From NCBI RefSeq assembly GCF_013488205.1, contig NZ_CP040908.1, positions 372,001 to 436,000 of the forward strand: a stretch of 64,000 bases of DNA. Reading direction: 5' to 3'. The first letter of the stretch is position 1, and the number at the start of each line of letters is the position of its first letter. This document shows, piece by piece, positions 10,146 through 18,604 of this stretch. The stretch is from Empedobacter falsenii (GTDB taxonomy: Bacteria > Bacteroidota > Bacteroidia > Flavobacteriales > Weeksellaceae). Made by a program: the position numbers and the translations under genes. The notes under the pieces are model-generated. The model saw only the letters and a list, made by a program, of their open reading frames with translations. It did not search any database and had not been told where the DNA came from.

Positions 10146-11126
10146 ATGAATACACCCTTTTTTTCTATAATTATACCTGTATATAATGTAGAAAAATATA
10201 TTTATAGATGCGTAGAGAGTGTACTTAACCAATCTTTTTTAGATTTTGAAGTCATAATTGTAGATGATGATTCTCCAGATTATTCTATTAAAATTATTAA
10301 TGAAAATTTTAGTGATAATCGTATTAAAATTATTTCTAAAAATAATGGAGGATTAAGTGATGCTAGAAATTTTGGCTTAGAGCATGCTTGTGGTGTGTAT
10401 GTGTGGTTTATTGATAGTGATGATTATATTACAATAAATGCTTTAGAAAAGATATATAGTACTCTGAAATTAAATATCAATATAGATATAATAACTTTCA
10501 ATATGAAAGTTTGTTTTGAAAATAAAAATAGAGAAACATATGTACTAGAAAATGCACCAGAGAATACAGAATTAATGAGTTCATATAACTATATACAAAA
10601 ATATAATATATTTCCTTATAATGCGACATTACAATGTTATAAAAGATCATTTTTAATAACTAAAAATTATAAATTTACTAAAGGTATTTATTTTGAGGAT
10701 ATTTATCTAAACTTAGATATTTATAAAGAAGGCGCCTCTATTATAGGCATAAAAGAAGTTTTATATACATATTATAGGAGAGAGGATTCAATAACTTCAA
10801 TGAGAATAAACGAAAATCATTTGATTTCTCAAATGAAGGTTTTAAAAAAAGTATATAACTTTTATATTCAAAATGATACACCTAAAAAATATTTCAAAGA
10901 ACGACTAATAATTGAATACAATAGAATAAAAGCTCTTTATAATAATAATTTTTTAGATATAGATTATGGAATTATAAAGAATATTGAAATTCCTTCAGAT
11001 AATAATAAGAGTATAGCTAATAAATTAGAAAGGTTATTTTTTTACTATTTTCCACTTTTTGTATTAAAATATCAAGTGTTATTTAGAAAAATGAATACGC
11101 TTGAAAATATATTATTTAAGAAATAA
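10146..11126 (+). CDS. Family 2 glycosyltransferase
   Basis: A 326-residue GT2 enzyme of the WaaV/EpsJ-like subgroup: FSIIIPVYNVEKYIYRCV, VIIVDDDSPDYS, NNGGLSDARNFGL and the metal site WFIDSDDY. The segment YFEDIYLNLDIY corresponds to the FED acid region of this subgroup. A second enzyme with the same GGLSDARN/FIDSDDY signature is at 48072. The gene is strongly A+T-rich. Confidence 0.9.
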   Translation: MNTPFFSIIIPVYNVEKYIYRCVESVLNQSFLDFEVIIVDDDSPDYSIKIINENFSDNRIKIISKNNGGLSDARNFGLEHACGVYVWFIDSDDYITINALEKIYSTLKLNINIDIITFNMKVCFENKNRETYVLENAPENTELMSSYNYIQKYNIFPYNATLQCYKRSFLITKNYKFTKGIYFEDIYLNLDIYKEGASIIGIKEVLYTYYRREDSITSMRINENHLISQMKVLKKVYNFYIQNDTPKKYFKERLIIEYNRIKALYNNNFLDIDYGIIKNIEIPSDNNKSIANKLERLFFYYFPLFVLKYQVLFRKMNTLENILFKK

Positions 11127-11128
11127 TA

Positions 11129-12319
11129 ATGAAAACTATTTATAGATACTTAGTTAATTTTATTTGTCTATTTTATTCTAATAATATTCGCCGTAAAAAG
11201 CGAAAAGAATTTTTACAAATTCCTTCTATTCTTAGAAAAGATTTTAAGACAAAAAAAAATATTAAAAAAATTATTAATTCCGAGGTAGCTGAAAAGTCTA
11301 TTCTTATTGTAGAGCCTAATCCTTATCATTTTGAAATACAACCAGGTTATTGTAAATATTTTCAAGATTTAGGCTATGAGGTTGATGTTATAGCGCAACC
11401 AAATTTAAGAGAAGATTTTGCATATCAATATTATCCAAAAGTACCAAAGATTTATTATTTATCTCTGAAGTATCAGAAAAAAGCATTGAAACTATCAAAA
11501 ATTAAAAATTATGATTTTGTCTTTTTTGCTACTTCTGTAATATCTTCTGATAACCTTAGGACGTCTTATGTCAATTGGCTTGGATTTGAACCGCAAGCAA
11601 AACATGGAATTTTTATGGTAGAACATAATGTAATCCCTTTTGTAAAAGACTATGGTCATGAAAAATACATAGAACAAAATAGAAGTTTTACATTGGCTGG
11701 TCAATACAATATTCCTATGCTAAATCCTCATTATTTTGGAAATATTAAACCAACTACACTATCGGGGAATAATATTTTTGTAGCAATTGTTAATGAAAAT
11801 CAAAATATAGAACTATTATTTAATGCATGTAAGAATTTGATTAATCAAAATATTACGAATTTTAGTGTAATTATCGCTGGAAGATCTGTGGTTGATGAAA
11901 TACCAGATAATTTACAAAATTATATCAGTAGGACAGGAATCATTAATTTTACAAAACTATGGGAAATTTATAATAATGCTGATTTTATTATTCCAATGTT
12001 AAATCCTGAAATAGACAATCAGTTAAGATTTAAAGATGGTTCAGTTACTGGAAGCTGGCAAATTATACTAGGTTTTTCGAAACCAGCTATAATTCATAAA
12101 GACTTTTCAAATTTTTATAGATTAAACAAAAATAATGCTTTGATATTTGAATCTAATTCTGAACTTTCAGTAATAATGAACAAAGCAATTAATATTAACT
12201 CATACAAATACAAATCGTTACAGAGTAATATAAAGGAATTATCTGATATTATTTATAATGAATCTATAAATAATCTTAAATTAAGTATCGATAATATAAG
12301 AAATAACTATCCTAAATGA
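11129..12319 (+). CDS. Putative GT-B-like glycosyltransferase, unassigned
   Basis: A 396-residue protein with no family I can name with certainty. A basic, hydrophobic N-terminus (residues 1-35) precedes a Rossmann-like unit SILIVEPNPYHFEIQPG, and a second unit includes FVAIVNENQNIELLFNAC, NFSVIIAG, TGIINFTKLWEIYNNADFIIP and FKDGSVTGSWQIILGFSKP. The order resembles a GT-B fold with a C-terminal donor site. The four-base ATGA overlap with the GT32 gene downstream ties it to the cluster. A glycan role is inference from context and fold-like pattern. Confidence 0.6.
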   Translation: MKTIYRYLVNFICLFYSNNIRRKKRKEFLQIPSILRKDFKTKKNIKKIINSEVAEKSILIVEPNPYHFEIQPGYCKYFQDLGYEVDVIAQPNLREDFAYQYYPKVPKIYYLSLKYQKKALKLSKIKNYDFVFFATSVISSDNLRTSYVNWLGFEPQAKHGIFMVEHNVIPFVKDYGHEKYIEQNRSFTLAGQYNIPMLNPHYFGNIKPTTLSGNNIFVAIVNENQNIELLFNACKNLINQNITNFSVIIAGRSVVDEIPDNLQNYISRTGIINFTKLWEIYNNADFIIPMLNPEIDNQLRFKDGSVTGSWQIILGFSKPAIIHKDFSNFYRLNKNNALIFESNSELSVIMNKAININSYKYKSLQSNIKELSDIIYNESINNLKLSIDNIRNNYPK

Positions 12320-13104
12320 TCCCAAAAATAATCCATTACTGTTGGTTTGGAGGTAATCCAAAGCCAGAATCTTTTTATATCTGTCTTGATAGTTGGAAGA
12401 AAATCTTACCCGATTATGAAATAATTGAGTGGAACGAAACCAATTTCGATATCAATTGTTGTGAATATGTAAAGTTAGCTGCTGAATCAAAGAAATGGGC
12501 ATTTGTTTCTGATTATGCCCGTGCATTAGCTTTGTATGAAATGGGAGGGATTTATATGGATATTGATGTAGAAGTCAAGTTTTCATTAGACGAATTTTTA
12601 GTTCATCGCGCATTTTCAGGGTTTGAAATCAAAGGTTCGCCTTTTACAGCATTATGGGCTACAGAAAAAGGACATCCATGGGCTAAACGTGTAATAGATT
12701 TTTACAATGAAAAAACAAGTTTTGATTTAACAACTAATACTGTGTTTGTATCAGATTTGTTAGTAAAAGAATATGGCATTGATCCAAATCGAGATGAATT
12801 ACAAGAAGGTAAAGATGGAATCGTAATTTATCCTTCTACCTATTTTTGTTTGGATTTACCTAAGAATTATGCATCTCATCATTTTGTAGGAACTTGGCAT
12901 GATAGAGATTATCCAAACCCTTTCAAAGATTATGTCCATGCGTACTATAAAACTAGAGTTTTTTCAGAAATAGAGAATGGGAAAAAGGAAGTACATAATG
13001 TAATTTTTAATCATAAAATGATTGAGGTTGATAAAGTATTAAATCAAATACCTTTTAGAATGATCGTTAGGTATGTATTAAATAATCTTTTTAGTAAACG
13101 ATAA
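12316..13104 (+). CDS. GT32-type DXD glycosyltransferase
   Basis: A 262-residue enzyme with the OCH1/capsular DXD layout: IPKIIHYCWFGG at the start, WAFVSDYARALALYEMGGIY around residues 61-80 and the intact DID metal motif at about 82-84. Family members retain the donor configuration and add hexoses or HexNAc. It is flanked by four-base and one-base overlaps. Base composition returns here to the less extreme level of the rest of the locus. Confidence 0.9.
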   Translation: MIPKIIHYCWFGGNPKPESFYICLDSWKKILPDYEIIEWNETNFDINCCEYVKLAAESKKWAFVSDYARALALYEMGGIYMDIDVEVKFSLDEFLVHRAFSGFEIKGSPFTALWATEKGHPWAKRVIDFYNEKTSFDLTTNTVFVSDLLVKEYGIDPNRDELQEGKDGIVIYPSTYFCLDLPKNYASHHFVGTWHDRDYPNPFKDYVHAYYKTRVFSEIENGKKEVHNVIFNHKMIEVDKVLNQIPFRMIVRYVLNNLFSKR

Positions 13105-14153
13105 TGATTGCAATAATTTACGGCACAAGACCAGAGTTTCTAAAAGTTTATCCATTAATATTAGAAGCCCAGAAACGAAAAATTGACTTTATTACAATTA
13201 ATACAGGTCAGCATACATCTATGCTAACAGAGATGGAAGATTTGTTTAATTTTAAGGCAAATTATAATCTAAAAGTTCAATCTAGTGAATTTTCAAATTC
13301 AAACCTTTTAGCTAAATTAATTAATGATATAGCAGAAGTAGTAAAAGAGGAATCTATTGAAAAAATTATAGCACAAGGAGATACTTTTACTGTTTTAGCA
13401 TCATCTGTAGTTGCATTTGTAGAGAAAAGGAAATTTTACCATATAGAAGCTGGACTGAGAACTGATGATATACACTTCCCGTTTCCAGAAGAATATAATC
13501 GACGAGTAGTTTCATTAACATCGGATCTTAATTTCGCTCCAACAAGTTTAGCAGCTAATAATTTATTGGCAGAGAACATTAACGAATCTAAAGTTGTAAT
13601 AACAGGAAATACAATTATTGATTTGTTACACTATGTTTTAGACAAAGAAAATGTCAATTTAGAGTATGGTAATGATGTTTTTATAACAGCCCATAGAAGA
13701 GAAAACATAGGAGAGAATATGTATTCGATTTGTAGTGCAATTAGAGAATTAGCGGAAGAAAACCCTGAAATAATTTTTCATTGGAGTCTTCACCCAAATC
13801 CAAATACTAGGAAATTTATTTTTGAAGCTTTTAAAGAGATCCCAGACAATATTAATTTTATAGAACCTCTAAATTATATTGATGCTGTAAAACTTATGGC
13901 AAAATCAAGATTATTAATCTCAGACTCAGGAGGAATACAAGAGGAAGCCCCAACTTTACAAAAAAGAATCATTATTCTTAGAGACGAAACCGAACGACCA
14001 GAAGTATTAGATTGTGGTTGTGGTATATTAGTGGGAGCTGATAAGGATAAAATAAAGAAAGAGTTTTACAAAGAATTAAATAGAAGTTCTAATACTTTTA
14101 TTAATCCTTTTGGGAATGGTTGTGCTTCTCAATTAATATTTGATAGGATATGA
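13104..14153 (+). CDS. UDP-N-acetylglucosamine 2-epimerase (non-hydrolysing), WecB family
   Basis: A 349-residue epimerase interconverting UDP-GlcNAc and UDP-ManNAc, or a related 2-epimerisation. The family landmarks are all present: IYGTRPEFLKVYPLI, TGQHTSML, AQGDTFTVLAS, EAGLRTDDIHFPFPEEYNRR, TAHRREN, HPNPNTR and SDSGGIQEEAP. It is slightly shorter than typical WecB (about 370). It overlaps the following SDR gene by four bases; such pairs can make UDP-ManNAc or N-acetylated 6-deoxyhexoses, but the product is not fixed by sequence. Confidence 0.92.
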   Translation: MIAIIYGTRPEFLKVYPLILEAQKRKIDFITINTGQHTSMLTEMEDLFNFKANYNLKVQSSEFSNSNLLAKLINDIAEVVKEESIEKIIAQGDTFTVLASSVVAFVEKRKFYHIEAGLRTDDIHFPFPEEYNRRVVSLTSDLNFAPTSLAANNLLAENINESKVVITGNTIIDLLHYVLDKENVNLEYGNDVFITAHRRENIGENMYSICSAIRELAEENPEIIFHWSLHPNPNTRKFIFEAFKEIPDNINFIEPLNYIDAVKLMAKSRLLISDSGGIQEEAPTLQKRIIILRDETERPEVLDCGCGILVGADKDKIKKEFYKELNRSSNTFINPFGNGCASQLIFDRI

Positions 14154-14818
14154 TTGTTGGAAAAGGATTGATCGCAAATTTATTTACAGAAGTAGATTTG
14201 GATGAGGTTGTTTTCTTTGCTTCAGGCGTTTCTAATTCTTCTGAAACTAGAAAGGGTGAATTTTTACGTGAACAAAATTTAGTTGAGGATACATTAGCAA
14301 ATAATCCTGAAAAGTTGTTTGTTTATTTTAGTACATGCTCTATATACGACTCTTCAAAATACAATTCTTTGTACGTTTTACATAAATTGCATATCGAGGA
14401 AATCATCAAACAAAAAGCAAAACATTTTCTTATTTTAAGAGTTAGTAACGCTGTTGGAAGAGGAGGAAATCCTAATTTGCTAATGAATTATATATCTCGT
14501 CAAATTTTGAATGACCAAGAATTAGTTGTTCATCAACAAGCAACACGGAATTTAATAGACGTAGAAGATGTAAAAAATATTACGATGAAATATATTGCTT
14601 CAAAAGATTGGAATAAGATCATCAATGTGGCATACACAGAGAATTTTAATATCCTAGAAATAATAGAGGTTTTTGAACAAATTCTATTTAAAAAAGCAAA
14701 TAAAAATATTGAGAATAAAGGAGAACATTACTCAATAGATGTACATGAGTTGGATTATGTATTTGATTTGAGTGATAAAACTGATTATTTACATCAATTA
14801 ATAGAAAAATATTATTAA
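14150..14818 (+). CDS. Short NAD(P)-dependent epimerase/dehydratase (RmlD-like SDR)
   Basis: A 222-residue extended-SDR-like protein, shorter than usual epimerases (about 300). It starts MIVGKGLIANLF, a compact glycine-rich dinucleotide site. It keeps the catalytic serine region FSTCSIYD and the YxxxK pair in YVLHKLHIEE, then LRVSNAVGRGGNP and RNLIDVEDV typical of nucleotide-sugar SDRs. The beta-2/alpha-C segment seems abbreviated, so it may be a reductase like RmlD/FnlB. Coupling with the 2-epimerase gene suggests they act on one nucleotide sugar. Confidence 0.78.
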   Translation: MIVGKGLIANLFTEVDLDEVVFFASGVSNSSETRKGEFLREQNLVEDTLANNPEKLFVYFSTCSIYDSSKYNSLYVLHKLHIEEIIKQKAKHFLILRVSNAVGRGGNPNLLMNYISRQILNDQELVVHQQATRNLIDVEDVKNITMKYIASKDWNKIINVAYTENFNILEIIEVFEQILFKKANKNIENKGEHYSIDVHELDYVFDLSDKTDYLHQLIEKYY

Positions 14819-15697
14819 ATGAATTCTTCAAACAAATTAGCCATTGTTATACCTCTTTTTAAAAGAGATTTTTTTGAAGAGACACTTGACACTCTTTTCA
14901 ACCAAACAGATAAAAGATTTAATCTTTATATTGGAAACGATGCAAGTCCTGAAAATTTTGATGATATTTTAGGAAAATACAAAAATAATTTCGATTTCAA
15001 ATATCATTTTTTTGAAGAGAATCTTGGAGGAGAAGGTAAGTTAGTTGAACAATGGGAAAGATGTATTTCTCTTACACAAAATGAAGATTATATACAGATA
15101 TTAGGTGATGATGATTATGTAAGCAACAATTTTGTTGAAACTTTTTATAAAATTCTTGATGAAAAAAAGAAGTTTGATTTGTTAAGATTCAAAATGCTAA
15201 AAGTTTCAGCAAAAAGTGAAATTTTACAAGAGTTTCCTCAGATTGAAAATCTCAATTCAACAGAGCATCTTCTGAATGATCTTAATCAAGTATATTGGAT
15301 TTCAATTTCTGAAAATATTTTTTCGCGAAGTGTTTATAACCAACTTGGTATAAAAAAATATCCATTAGCATGGCGAAGTGATGCAATGTTAGTTTTTGAA
15401 TTTGGAATGGAAAATATAGAAGTATCAAATAATGCGTTTGTAGCGATAAGAAGGAGCCAAATTCAATTAACAATGAATATAAGCCCAAAAGTATCAAAAT
15501 TTAAGAAAATAGCAATGAGCTATTTTTACAATGATTTACTTGAAAAACATGAAGCAAGGTTCAAAAAAAAAGATAGAAAAAACTTGGTGAAAAAATTAGT
15601 GTATTATACAAGTAATATCAATTCAAGTCAAAAAGAAATATTAAGAAAAAACCTTAGTTTTTTTGAGATGATTCAATTTTATTTATTTAAAAAATGA
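14819..15697 (+). CDS. Family 2 glycosyltransferase (paralogue of the 6645 gene)
   Basis: A 292-residue GT2 enzyme: LAIVIPLFKRDFFEETLD, LYIGNDASPENF and the metal site QILGDDDYVS. Length and distinctive segments (TDKRFNLYIGNDASP, ENLGGEG, PLAWRSDAM) match the gene at 6645, which points to duplication within the locus or two imports of one family. The start abuts the SDR stop (TAAATG), and the end overlaps the next gene by four bases. Confidence 0.88.
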   Translation: MNSSNKLAIVIPLFKRDFFEETLDTLFNQTDKRFNLYIGNDASPENFDDILGKYKNNFDFKYHFFEENLGGEGKLVEQWERCISLTQNEDYIQILGDDDYVSNNFVETFYKILDEKKKFDLLRFKMLKVSAKSEILQEFPQIENLNSTEHLLNDLNQVYWISISENIFSRSVYNQLGIKKYPLAWRSDAMLVFEFGMENIEVSNNAFVAIRRSQIQLTMNISPKVSKFKKIAMSYFYNDLLEKHEARFKKKDRKNLVKKLVYYTSNINSSQKEILRKNLSFFEMIQFYLFKK

Positions 15698-16548
15698 AAG
15701 AAAAAATTTTATTATTAACAAGGAAAAAGCTCAAGATTTTTTATTACTTTTTTATAAAACTTAGAACTGTATACAGAGCTAATTATCATAAAATAGTCCC
15801 TTATGTTTATAATGATAATAAGTATAAAAATCATTTTCTAAATAATCAATTAGAAATAAAAAATCAGGAAAACTTTGTAGATAAAATTGATAGAGTTGTT
15901 TACTGTTTTTGGACAGGGAACAATGAAGTAACAAAAAATAGAGTAGAGAGCTTAGAGATTTTAAGAAATAATTTAGGAGTTGAAGTAAAGTTAATAACAA
16001 TATTTAATTTAGATAATTATATTTTATCTGATTATCCTCTACATCCTGCTTATCAATATCTTTCTTTAGTTCATAAATCTGATTATTTGAGATGCTATTT
16101 TATGTATCATTACGGAGGGGGCTACAGTGATATTAAAAGAAATAATAGTAATTGGCAGCCTATATTTGAAAGCTTGGAAGCTGATCCTAGCAAAATGATT
16201 GCTGGTTATCCTGAGTTTGATCCTACGAAAATGGGAGGTAAAGATCTTAATAAAGAATTGAATAAAGATATATTTAAGTATTATAAATTATGTATTGGAA
16301 ATTGTGGTTTTATATGTAAACCTTATTCACCTTATGTTGCAGAATGGTACCAAGAGTTGCATAAAAGATTAGATTACTATCATGAAGAATTAATAAAAAA
16401 TCCAGGTATAGATAGAGGCTTTAATAAAGGGTATCCAATAGAATGGTTTGAAATTTTATCTAGAATAATGGTTCCTCTATCTTTAAAATATCATAACCAG
16501 ATTATTTATGATAAAAGATTAATGCCTAATTTTGACGATTATTTATAA
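15694..16548 (+). CDS. Capsular-polysaccharide-type DXD transferase with DIK at the metal motif
   Basis: A 284-residue protein with the layout of Caps_synth/GT32-like transferases: RVVYCFWTGNN at about 67-77, HKSDYLRCYFMYHYGGGYSDIK at about 127-148. The DXD position reads D146-I-K148 instead of D-x-D. GGGYSDIK forms exist in this family, so it may be a natural subgroup rather than an inactive enzyme; I cannot decide. The N-terminal 30 residues are basic and aromatic. Its last 23 bases overlap, tail to tail, with the opposite-strand gene. Confidence 0.8.
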   Translation: MKEKILLLTRKKLKIFYYFFIKLRTVYRANYHKIVPYVYNDNKYKNHFLNNQLEIKNQENFVDKIDRVVYCFWTGNNEVTKNRVESLEILRNNLGVEVKLITIFNLDNYILSDYPLHPAYQYLSLVHKSDYLRCYFMYHYGGGYSDIKRNNSNWQPIFESLEADPSKMIAGYPEFDPTKMGGKDLNKELNKDIFKYYKLCIGNCGFICKPYSPYVAEWYQELHKRLDYYHEELIKNPGIDRGFNKGYPIEWFEILSRIMVPLSLKYHNQIIYDKRLMPNFDDYL

Positions 16549-17485
16549 TTCCATATTTATAAAAAATAGAATATTTTGAATAGATTCTTTGTCGTATAAA
16601 ATCATTTAATTTTATACGGTCTCCACCTGTTATTTTAATTACAGGAGGTAGCTGAATGAAATTTCTAATTAATAAACTCGAGCAATAATCAACTCTATTT
16701 TTTGAAGAGTAATTAAAGAAAAGTCCATCATCTTCAGCGTTTATTAGATAATATGAATAGGCGTTATTAGAATACAATATTTTTTGGGCCGAAAGATGCA
16801 TAGTAAAAGTTCGATCAAAAGGAGTGTTAATATTTTGTCTTATTTTTTCAAAGTCAGCATCTTTTTGATAATATTGTCTAGGATTTTGGCTGTAAAGAGC
16901 ATTTAGAAATTCATTTAGCCAATTCTGTATAAATAAGGAATTTTTTGTTGAAGCCATAAACCAATTTTCTATCATGGGCATACTATTATCACTAATCATC
17001 ATATTAGGGTTATAATATCCTACATATTCAATTTTATATTTTTGTTGTATTTCAATAATCCATTCTAATGATTTTGTTAATATAGTTGTTATATCAATCC
17101 AAATTCCACCAAATTTATTTAATAACATCAAACGTATTAAATCAGCTTTATGTTGAACACTAGGGAAATTAATATCTTTCGGAAAATCAGGTATGTATTC
17201 ATAAAGATTAATCTCGTTTACGACAATATATTTAAAGTTTGAATTAATCTTACGATTTGATTCAACATAATTTATTATTTCAGAAGGAATATCGGTGTTG
17301 TTCCAATATGACCATATATACTTTTCAATATAATCATTAGTTTCTCCAATTTTTATTTTTTTCTTGTATAAAGAATTATGGCTGATTATTTTTTTATCAC
17401 CAATATACTTTAATTTGATAAGGTTTATTTTATAAAAAAGTATCCATTGGATTGTTTTAAGTTTATCAATGTAATTACCCTTCAT
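16526..17485 (-). CDS. Capsular polysaccharide synthesis DXD-type transferase (opposite strand)
   Basis: Resembles the Caps_synth family: KYIWSYWNN, SVQHKADLIRLMLLNKFGGIWIDIT, then an ENWFMAS segment. The metal motif reads D-I-T instead of D-x-D. The start at 17485 gives an 11-base overlap with the upstream transferase (ATG inside its last codons); a longer start at 17512 would overlap by 38. It is co-oriented with the 17475 gene and reads against the main locus. Confidence 0.83.
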   Translation of the reverse strand: MKGNYIDKLKTIQWILFYKINLIKLKYIGDKKIISHNSLYKKKIKIGETNDYIEKYIWSYWNNTDIPSEIINYVESNRKINSNFKYIVVNEINLYEYIPDFPKDINFPSVQHKADLIRLMLLNKFGGIWIDITTILTKSLEWIIEIQQKYKIEYVGYYNPNMMISDNSMPMIENWFMASTKNSLFIQNWLNEFLNALYSQNPRQYYQKDADFEKIRQNINTPFDRTFTMHLSAQKILYSNNAYSYYLINAEDDGLFFNYSSKNRVDYCSSLLIRNFIQLPPVIKITGGDRIKLNDFIRQRIYSKYSIFYKYGIINNRQN

Positions 17486-18476
17486 AACGCTTTTTAAAAA
17501 TTTTAAATCCAATATTAGTAGGAAGATTTAATAACAAATTTTCCTTTTTTTGTTCTTTAGAAAAGTCTGAGCTTAAATAGTCTGAAAATGTAAGAGATGG
17601 AGCTTTCTTCATTCTATTATAGTTTATTTTATAATACTCCTCATCTTTTAACACCTTCCATTGCATTTGAATAATTAGTTTTTTAAAATTAACAATCCAA
17701 CCTCGTATTAATTTTTTACGATTAGAATCAGAAGTATTTCTATACGATTTAACAATCCATTCTAATATTGTCTGATGATTTTCTGAGTTTCTCTTTGTTC
17801 GATTAAATATAACAGAATTAGCATGCAAATAATAATTGTAAGTAATATTATCTATAATCGATAATGAATTGATTTTTTCCATACAATGAAACATCCACAA
17901 TTCATCTTGAGCATATAATCCTGGAATAAAATAAATTTTGTTTTGCTTAATGAAATCTAAATCAACCAATTTATTCCACGAAGAAACAGGGAAAAAACCT
18001 TTACAATAAGCTTCAAAAATTTCTGAGTTAGTTTCATAAACTTTCTTTTTTGATAAAGTAGGAAATCCAAAATCTTTAATAGATTGATCGAATGTATTAA
18101 TCCATCTATTTTGAGAAATAACCATTTCTGTATTATTTATAAGAACATTTTCTACTAATTTCTCAATACAATCGACTATGATATCATCATCACTATCCAA
18201 AAAATAAATGTACTTACCTATAGATTCTTCAATTCCACGATTCCTAACAACAGATAGCCCTTGATTCGATTCTAAATGAATAATCTTAATAGTTAGATTT
18301 GGGTTTGATTCAGAAAATTTTTCAATTAGTTGAACACTGTTATCAGGTGTACAATCATTAACCAAAATAATTTCTAAATGTTGATATGTTTGGTTTTTTA
18401 CTGATTCTAAGCATCTAATAATGTAGTTTTCGCATTTATAAACTGGAATATTGATACTAACTAAAGGAGTGTTCAT
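17475..18476 (-). CDS. Family 2 glycosyltransferase (opposite strand)
   Basis: GT2 enzyme: PLVSINIPVYKCENYIIRCL, ILVNDCTPDNS, NQGLSVVRNRGI and the metal site YFLDSDDDI. The ATG at 18476 (333 residues) is preferred to one at 18497, because a good TAnnTTTG element sits at 18495-18502 and would put the longer start upstream of transcription. It is the first gene of a two-gene minus-strand unit embedded in a plus-strand cluster. Confidence 0.87.
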   Translation of the reverse strand: MNTPLVSINIPVYKCENYIIRCLESVKNQTYQHLEIILVNDCTPDNSVQLIEKFSESNPNLTIKIIHLESNQGLSVVRNRGIEESIGKYIYFLDSDDDIIVDCIEKLVENVLINNTEMVISQNRWINTFDQSIKDFGFPTLSKKKVYETNSEIFEAYCKGFFPVSSWNKLVDLDFIKQNKIYFIPGLYAQDELWMFHCMEKINSLSIIDNITYNYYLHANSVIFNRTKRNSENHQTILEWIVKSYRNTSDSNRKKLIRGWIVNFKKLIIQMQWKVLKDEEYYKINYNRMKKAPSLTFSDYLSSDFSKEQKKENLLLNLPTNIGFKIFKKRYEG

Positions 18477-18494
18477 CTGATAGGTTTTATGAAA

Positions 18495-18502
18495 CAAATT
18501 TA
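18495..18502 (-). promoter_or_regulatory. Bacteroidota-type -7 element for the minus-strand transferase pair
   Basis: On the minus strand this reads TAAATTTG, a full match to TAnnTTTG. It would start transcription about 13 bases before the ATG at 18476. A TTG (plus-strand CAA at 18528-18530) lies 25 bases upstream, slightly too far to be a confident -33 box. Confidence 0.5.
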
Positions 18503-18573
18503 ATAAAAAGAGATGAATGTTTTTTTACAATTTAGTATTCTTGTAATAAAGTAGTTAATAGATGTAAAATTTG

Positions 18574-18581
18574 TAGATTTG
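18574..18581 (+). promoter_or_regulatory. Bacteroidota-type -7 element for glf
   Basis: TAGATTTG matches TAnnTTTG and lies 23 bases before the glf start, the short leader usual in this phylum. It forms a divergent pair with the element at 18495-18502, so glf and the genes after it can be transcribed independently of the upstream run. Confidence 0.5.
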
Positions 18582-18604
18582 TAAATCAAATCAAACTAAA
18601 TTCT

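Noticed and set aside
16526-18476. The minus-strand transferase pair as a transposon or integron insert
   Set aside because: No transposase, integrase, terminal inverted repeats or target duplication was seen at its borders.
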